Shown: piece after piece, positions 59,869-64,000 of the stretch
Layout of the letters: each line of letters starts with the position of its first letter
Position numbering within the stretch: the stretch's first letter is position 1
Assembly (NCBI GenBank): GCA_937975765.1
Contig: CALJUR010000110.1
Location: 1 to 64,000 of the forward strand
Reading direction: 5' to 3'
DNA length: 64,000 nucleotides
DNA from: an uncultured Myxococcales bacterium
GTDB taxonomy: Bacteria > Myxococcota_A > UBA9042 > DTJE01
The notes under the pieces: generated by a model
The model's input: only the letters and a program-made list of their open reading frames with translations
The model's database searches: none
Told to the model about the DNA's origin: nothing
Program-made: the position numbers and the translations under genes

Positions 59869-61911
59869 GTGGCGACGATGCGCGGCGGGATGAGCGGGAT
59901 GGTGGCGTGCGGGCTGGGGATCCTGGCGTTGGCGGCGACGGGGTGCGGGGGCGGCAGCGGGAAGCCGCACGACGCGCTGCCGGATGCGGCGGACGTCGCG
60001 GAGGTGGCCGAGACGATCGCCGACATGTCCGAGGCCGGGCCGGACGCGATCGACGAGACCCTGGCGGACGTCCCGGAAACCGCCGACGGGACCGACGATG
60101 CCGTCGAGACGTCCGACGCCGCCGACGCCGAGACCGGGCCCGAGGTGGCCCCCTTCGCCGGCCCGAAGGACGACGTGCTGCGGCTGAACCACCTGCAGGT
60201 CAAGGGCACCCACAACTCGTACCACATCGCGATGGAGGGCGGGCTGCCGCAGTGGAACTTCACGCACCCCCCGCTGGACGAGCAGCTGGAGCAGCACGGC
60301 GTCCGGTCGGTCGAACTGGACGTGCACTGGGACCCGGACCTGCCGGGCTTCACCGTGCACCACATCCCGGACGCGGACCCTCTGACCACCTGCGCGACCT
60401 TCCAGGAGTGCCTGGGGATCGTGAAGGCGTGGTCCGACGCGCACCCGGGCCACGCCCCGCTGTTCCTGCTGATCGAGCCGAAGGACGAATTCGACCTGGA
60501 GCCGATCACCAGCCACTACGACGACCTGGATGCCGAGATCCTGGCCGTGTGGCCGCGCGACCGGGTGATCGTGCCGGACGACGTGCGGGGCGCCCATGCC
60601 AAGCTGCTGGAGGCGATCCGGAAGGACGGCTGGCCCACGCTGGCGCAGGCCCGCGGCAAGGCGCTGTTCCTGATGCTGGACAGCAGCACGCACCGGGACG
60701 GATACCTGGCCGGGCACGAGGACCTGCACGGCCGCGTCCTCTTCCTGCGCGGGGACGGCACCCAGCCGTGGTGCGGCTTCATCGAGATCAACAGCCAGCT
60801 GGACGACCCCGACAGGTTCCGGCAGGCGGTCTCGTCCGGTTGCCTGGTGCGGACCACCGCGGACGACGTGGAGTACTCGCAGGAGAAGGATCGCGCGAAG
60901 GCCGAGGCCTCGATGCGGCTGGGCGCCCACATCATCAGCAGCGACTTCGAGATGCCCTCGACGGACGGCTCGTACTGGTTCGACCTGACGCACGGTACGC
61001 CGGTGCGTTGCAACCCCGTGACGGCGCCGTGGGGCTGCCAGGCGCGCGCCATCGAGAACCTTACCCCCGACCGCTACCCGGCGCAGCGCGTGCACCCGAC
61101 CGAGTGCCTGGCCGACCCGGGCTGCCCATTCGCGATGGTGTCCTGCCACCGGGGCGACCACCAGGCGCATCCCGAGAACTCGCTGGCCGGCGTGCTGGGC
61201 GTGGCGCAACTGGGCGCGCATGCGGCCGAGGTGGACGTGCGCGAGACGCTGGACGGCGTGCTGGTGCTGATGCACGACGCCGAGGTGGATCGCACGACCG
61301 ACGGCACCGGCAAGGTCGAGGAGATGACGTTCGACCAGATCCAGGCGCTGACGCTGGAAGGGCCCGGGGGCGACGGCCCGGACGACCGGAAGATCCCGTT
61401 GTTCCTGGATGCCCTGAAGATCGCGAAGGCGAACGACATTGCGCTGTACGTGGACCTGAAGGACGCCGACCTGGACCGGCTGCTGGACGTCATCGCGAAC
61501 GGCGAGGGCGGGCCGTACTACGCGCAGGCGTGGGTGCGCAACGACACGGACAACATGTCGGCCCTCCGTCAGAAGGACCCGAACGTCATCGTGATGCCGT
61601 ACGTGCAGTCCGCGGACGACTTCGGGGCGGTGCTGGCGGCCATCCCGGACGTGAAGATCGTGGAGATGTGGGTGGGCGCGCCGGACCCGACGCTGGCCGG
61701 CCTGATCCGTGCGGCGGGCGTGAAGATCACGCAGGACGTGATGGGCACGGGCGACGTGTTCGCCTTGTACGGCGACTACTCGATGTGGGGGCAGTTCGTC
61801 GATTCCGGCGTGGACCTGCCCCAGACCGACTGGCCGGCGTTCCTGGTGCCGGCGGTGGCGGCCTTCAACTACGACGGCGTGTTCCCGGCCGAGGGGCCGC
61901 CGGCGCGTTGA
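59869..61911 (+). CDS. lipoprotein fusing PI-PLC-like and GDPD phosphodiesterase domains
   Basis: A 680-residue lipoprotein: lipobox ATGC (Cys26), acidic tether (about 30-100), then two phosphodiesterase barrels. The first (about 105-405) is like calcium-dependent phosphatidylinositol phospholipase C (VKGTHNSYH with His115; SVELDVHW with Glu149 and Asp151; His164 or His165). The second (about 424-675) is glycerophosphodiester phosphodiesterase: His427-Arg428, Glu436-Asn437, Glu454, Asp456 and His469-Asp470. It should act outside the cytoplasm on phospholipid headgroups or glycerophosphodiesters. GTG at 59869 with GGGGAGG five bases upstream. Confidence 0.87.
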   Translation: MATMRGGMSGMVACGLGILALAATGCGGGSGKPHDALPDAADVAEVAETIADMSEAGPDAIDETLADVPETADGTDDAVETSDAADAETGPEVAPFAGPKDDVLRLNHLQVKGTHNSYHIAMEGGLPQWNFTHPPLDEQLEQHGVRSVELDVHWDPDLPGFTVHHIPDADPLTTCATFQECLGIVKAWSDAHPGHAPLFLLIEPKDEFDLEPITSHYDDLDAEILAVWPRDRVIVPDDVRGAHAKLLEAIRKDGWPTLAQARGKALFLMLDSSTHRDGYLAGHEDLHGRVLFLRGDGTQPWCGFIEINSQLDDPDRFRQAVSSGCLVRTTADDVEYSQEKDRAKAEASMRLGAHIISSDFEMPSTDGSYWFDLTHGTPVRCNPVTAPWGCQARAIENLTPDRYPAQRVHPTECLADPGCPFAMVSCHRGDHQAHPENSLAGVLGVAQLGAHAAEVDVRETLDGVLVLMHDAEVDRTTDGTGKVEEMTFDQIQALTLEGPGGDGPDDRKIPLFLDALKIAKANDIALYVDLKDADLDRLLDVIANGEGGPYYAQAWVRNDTDNMSALRQKDPNVIVMPYVQSADDFGAVLAAIPDVKIVEMWVGAPDPTLAGLIRAAGVKITQDVMGTGDVFALYGDYSMWGQFVDSGVDLPQTDWPAFLVPAVAAFNYDGVFPAEGPPAR

Positions 61912-61950
61912 GGCCGGGACCGAGATCGAGATACGTGACCCGCCGGGCCA

Positions 61951-61981
61951 TGTAAGGCGGGGGCCCCGTCCCCCGCCCTGC
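61951..61981. repeat. family B GC-rich palindrome, copy between convergent genes
   Basis: TGTAAGGCGGGG and CCCCGCCCTGCA form a 12-bp stem with two mismatches around the loop GCCCCGT. It lies between the phosphodiesterase and CotH-like genes, seven bases before the latter's stop, and may also end transcription from both sides. Confidence 0.65.
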
Positions 61982-61988
61982 ATTCAGG

Positions 61989-63332
61989 TCAGCGGCCCAG
62001 CGTCGTCTTCAGGAAGTCGATGCGGGCGGTGATGTGCGCCTGGATGCGGGCGCAGTCCTTGTCGAACCGCTCCAGGTCCCCCGAGCTGCCCGGCTCCTCG
62101 CTGATGAAGGGCCGGAGTGCCTCGCAGTACCCCGCGGCCTGTTCCTTCAGCGGCAGGTACTTCGTGTCCAGCCACGCCACGACGTAGTCCTTCACCGCCT
62201 GGTCCCAGGCCGGCGTCTCGTGGATGATCCGGCACAGCGGGCTGGGCGCGTCGCTGAACTCGGCGTCGGCCTGGCAGGAGTCCGGTTCCTGGTCGGACGC
62301 CCCGTACGGCGCCATGCAGTCGTCCATGTCCCACGGCACGATCCGGAAACCATGGTCCGGTTCGTCGTACCAGTAGAAGTTGCCGCCTCCGTCCTTGAAG
62401 TTGTCGATCGTGGGCAGCAGGATCTCCACCGCCATGATCCTCAGGATCACGTCCATGTCGACCCAGCCGGCCATCCTCGCCACGAAGGCCGCGTGGGTGC
62501 CTCCCGGCGGCTCGCCCTCGATGGCCTCGTTCAGCAGCCACAGCCTTTCGATGCCGGGGACCGCCTCGTTGGTCTTCTGGATTTCGAACTCGTCGAACAG
62601 GTTGCCGTCGGGGTTCGCGAAGTGGTCCTCCAGGAACTCCCGGTCCAGCGGCTCGATGTTCTGGTACAGCCCGTACTTCGCGCCGTTCAGTTCCAGCCGC
62701 GCGAAGTTCACCCGCGACGCGTCGATGCCGGCGTCCCGCATCAGGTCCATCGCCAGCCGGTCCCGGATGGGCGCGCCGTGGTCGCTGTTGGCTTCCAGGT
62801 TCAGCCGGCGCATGCCCAGGAAGCGGGCGGTCGGGTCCCACTCGTTGAACTTGACGACGAACTGGGGCTTGGCCTCGACGTTCCAGGAAGCGGGGTTGCC
62901 CTTGGGTCGGCAGGCGGCTTCGATCGTGTCGGTTCCGAACACGAACGAGCAGTGCACCCACGGGCACTTGGCGGTCTGGGCCATCACGTCCGCCGGCGGG
63001 TTCCTCCAGCAGCCCTCGAACTTCGCCCACTCGGCGGGGGCGATGGTCAGCCGGAACTCGACGATCTGGGACCCGTCGTACAGCGACACGGTGTCGGGGT
63101 CGGGCCCGGGCACGAAGTCCGTGCGGGTGGCGTCGTGCAGGGGGGCGACGTCCGAGGCCGGGCCGGGGTCCTTCGCGTCGGAGGTGCCGGCGACGTCGCC
63201 GAACTCTCCGGGGGGCGCGTCGGTGCCCACGGCATCCAGGGCGTCGGTCGTTCCCCCGGAATTCCCGCAGGCGGCGGCGAAGGCAGCGATGCCAACCAGG
63301 GTCGCGATCGTCGGGAAGCGGAGCGCGCGCAT
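61989..63332 (-). CDS. CotH-like kinase family lipoprotein
   Basis: A 447-residue lipoprotein with lipobox AAAC (Cys22) and a short Asp-rich tether (about 28-75). It resembles the CotH family of atypical protein kinases: an N-terminal strand region (EFRLTIAPAEWAKF), LNLEANSDHGAPIRDRLAMDLMRDAGI with the loop RVNFARLELNGAKYGLYQNIEPLDREFL, then DGGGNFYWYDEPDHGFRIVPWDMDD, where the Asp residues would bind metal-ATP. Extracytoplasmic CotH members phosphorylate surface proteins. Start ATG at 63332 after GGGGGGAT. Confidence 0.83.
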   Translation of the reverse strand: MRALRFPTIATLVGIAAFAAACGNSGGTTDALDAVGTDAPPGEFGDVAGTSDAKDPGPASDVAPLHDATRTDFVPGPDPDTVSLYDGSQIVEFRLTIAPAEWAKFEGCWRNPPADVMAQTAKCPWVHCSFVFGTDTIEAACRPKGNPASWNVEAKPQFVVKFNEWDPTARFLGMRRLNLEANSDHGAPIRDRLAMDLMRDAGIDASRVNFARLELNGAKYGLYQNIEPLDREFLEDHFANPDGNLFDEFEIQKTNEAVPGIERLWLLNEAIEGEPPGGTHAAFVARMAGWVDMDVILRIMAVEILLPTIDNFKDGGGNFYWYDEPDHGFRIVPWDMDDCMAPYGASDQEPDSCQADAEFSDAPSPLCRIIHETPAWDQAVKDYVVAWLDTKYLPLKEQAAGYCEALRPFISEEPGSSGDLERFDKDCARIQAHITARIDFLKTTLGR

Positions 63333-63395
63333 GATCCCCCCAGGGCCGGATGGCGGATGGTAGCATGCCGGAAAGCCTGCCGGATCGCGAGGCCA

Positions 63396-63425
63396 TGCAG
63401 GGCGGGGCCCCCCGTTTCCCGCCCT
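63396..63425. repeat. family B palindrome, copy beside the UbiB-type promoter
   Basis: AGGGCGGG (63399-63406) and CCCGCCCT (63418-63425) pair, with TGC before the left arm as at 61979. Upstream region of both divergent genes. Confidence 0.6.
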
Positions 63426-63493
63426 CCGGGAATCGCGGCGATCCTGCGCCGGGCGCACGACGCGGGATAGCACGACGCGCCCCTCCGGGTTCG

Positions 63494-63522
63494 TTGACAG
63501 CCCTTCGCTGCACGGGAAGAAT
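63494..63522 (+). promoter_or_regulatory. promoter of the UbiB-family gene
   Basis: TTGACA (63494-63499), a 17-base spacer and AAGAAT (63517-63522). The -35 is perfect and the -10 matches at 4 of 6 positions. The ATG is 55 bases downstream. Confidence 0.6.
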
Positions 63523-63577
63523 CGGGCGGGGCCGGTGTGCCCGGCCGTCAGGCTCGTCGAGGGCAGCAGGAGCCGCC

Positions 63578-64000
63578 ATGCCGGATGCGGACCAGCGTTT
63601 GCAGGACGAGATTCGACGCCGGTTGCTGGAAGCCACGGCCAGTCGCCTCCCGACCTCCGCGCTGGGAAGGCTGGGCCGCACCGCGATGGCGGCGCTGCGC
63701 AGCGGTCGAGCCATGGCTCTCAGCAACGGGGCCGCGCGCGGGGTCGAACCGGCCCTTCCCGATGTCGAGAAACTGGCCGCGATGGTCGCCTCCATCGGCG
63801 AACTGAAGGGCATCGCGATGAAGGCGGGCCAGATCCTCAGCTACATCGACATCGACGTGCCGCCCGAGTTGCGCGCGGCCCTCGCCGTGCTGCAGACGCA
63901 CTCGCCCCCGATGCCGTTCGACCAGGTCGTGGCGATCCTCCGCGCGGACCTGCCGGATCGCGCCGACGCCCTGCTGGCCGGCATGGAACCCGTCCCCGCC
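63578..64000 (+). CDS. ABC1/UbiB (AarF) family kinase-like protein, 5' part
   Basis: The window ends after 141 codons of an open frame. ATG at 63578 with AGGAG six bases upstream. The conserved N-terminal KxGQ helix of the ABC1/ADCK/UbiB family is present: GELKGIAMKAGQILSYIDIDVPPELRAALAVLQ, about residues 70-105. These proteins are atypical kinases/ATPases linked to quinone (ubiquinone or menaquinone) synthesis and lipid balance. Catalytic domain lies outside the window. Confidence 0.85.
   Translation, partial: MPDADQRLQDEIRRRLLEATASRLPTSALGRLGRTAMAALRSGRAMALSNGAARGVEPALPDVEKLAAMVASIGELKGIAMKAGQILSYIDIDVPPELRAALAVLQTHSPPMPFDQVVAILRADLPDRADALLAGMEPVPA

Larger units (their letters stand above)
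63333..63577. other. 245-base divergent intergenic region
   Basis: Divergent gap between the CotH-like gene and the UbiB-family gene. It holds the family B palindrome (63396-63425) and a TTGACA promoter (63494). Otherwise nothing seen. Confidence 0.6.

Overview
The window is a high-GC (about 70%), gene-dense chromosome segment. The sequence suggests an uncultured or poorly characterised member of Myxococcota or a nearby deltaproteobacterial lineage. The evidence is: a MYXO-CTERM-like C-terminal sorting signal on a secreted GH57-type enzyme (30652-33453); three large Cys-rich secreted proteins built from Asp/Asn/Cys repeats; many lipoproteins that place a long Asp/Ala/Glu-rich tether after the lipobox cysteine; frequent GTG starts with strong GGAGG sites; and a good sigma-54-type promoter. 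The species cannot be named from this sequence alone. Most long ORFs on the opposite strands are GC-driven shadows and are not listed.

Layout. 1-1.5 kb: three small hypothetical genes with lower GC, ending at a tRNA-Gly(GCC) with its own promoter and terminator. 1.8-5.8 kb: an aldehyde dehydrogenase and a long RelA/SpoT enzyme whose hydrolase HDxxED motif is disturbed. 5.8-10.3 kb: a giant Cys-rich lipoprotein, a small secreted Cys protein, and a lipoprotein/PEGA pair. 10.3-18.5 kb: patatin-like protein, LD-carboxypeptidase, class C beta-lactamase-like serine hydrolase, CNNM/CorC protein, UDP-glucose dehydrogenase, rhomboid protease and a small HEAT-like membrane protein. 18.5-20.1 kb: a GT-C-like membrane protein. 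20.2-25.6 kb: a partial complex I operon, nuoA-C-D-G-H-I, without nuoB, E, F or J-N. 25.6-28.1 kb: four tightly coupled lipoprotein genes. 28.1-33.5 kb: an LpxL-type acyltransferase diverging from a B12-binding radical SAM protein, then the GH57/CBM25/MYXO-CTERM protein. 33.5-38.9 kb: a TetR-MFP-RND efflux operon with a candidate operator. 38.9-44.5 kb: a lipoprotein, a clan-A glycoside hydrolase lipoprotein and an outer-membrane beta-barrel protein. 44.7-48.6 kb: a potABCD-type spermidine/putrescine transporter. 48.9-55.7 kb: Cys-rich secreted proteins flanking two tandem paralogous GT-C-like membrane proteins. 56-59.5 kb: two more overlapping GT-C-like genes. 59.9-64 kb: a lipoprotein fusing PI-PLC-like and GDPD barrels, a CotH-like lipoprotein, and the start of an ABC1/UbiB-family kinase.

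Two dispersed repeat families run through the intergenic spaces. Family A has ends of the type GGGACAGTCACCATTATT (variant GGGACAGCCTCCAATTATT). Its one intact copy (59629-59805) is a 177-bp element with perfect 21-bp terminal inverted repeats and no coding capacity. Family B is a GC-rich palindrome of the type AGGGCGGGG...CCCCGCCCT. Copies of both reach into gene 3' ends and seem to have supplied new stop codons or C-terminal tails. No transposase or recombinase is visible in the window, so the elements look non-autonomous.

Functional theme. Apart from housekeeping genes (complex I, stringent response, polyamine uptake), the window is dominated by the cell envelope: lipoproteins, secreted hydrolases, integral-membrane glycosyltransferase-like proteins, lipid and peptidoglycan enzymes, and efflux.
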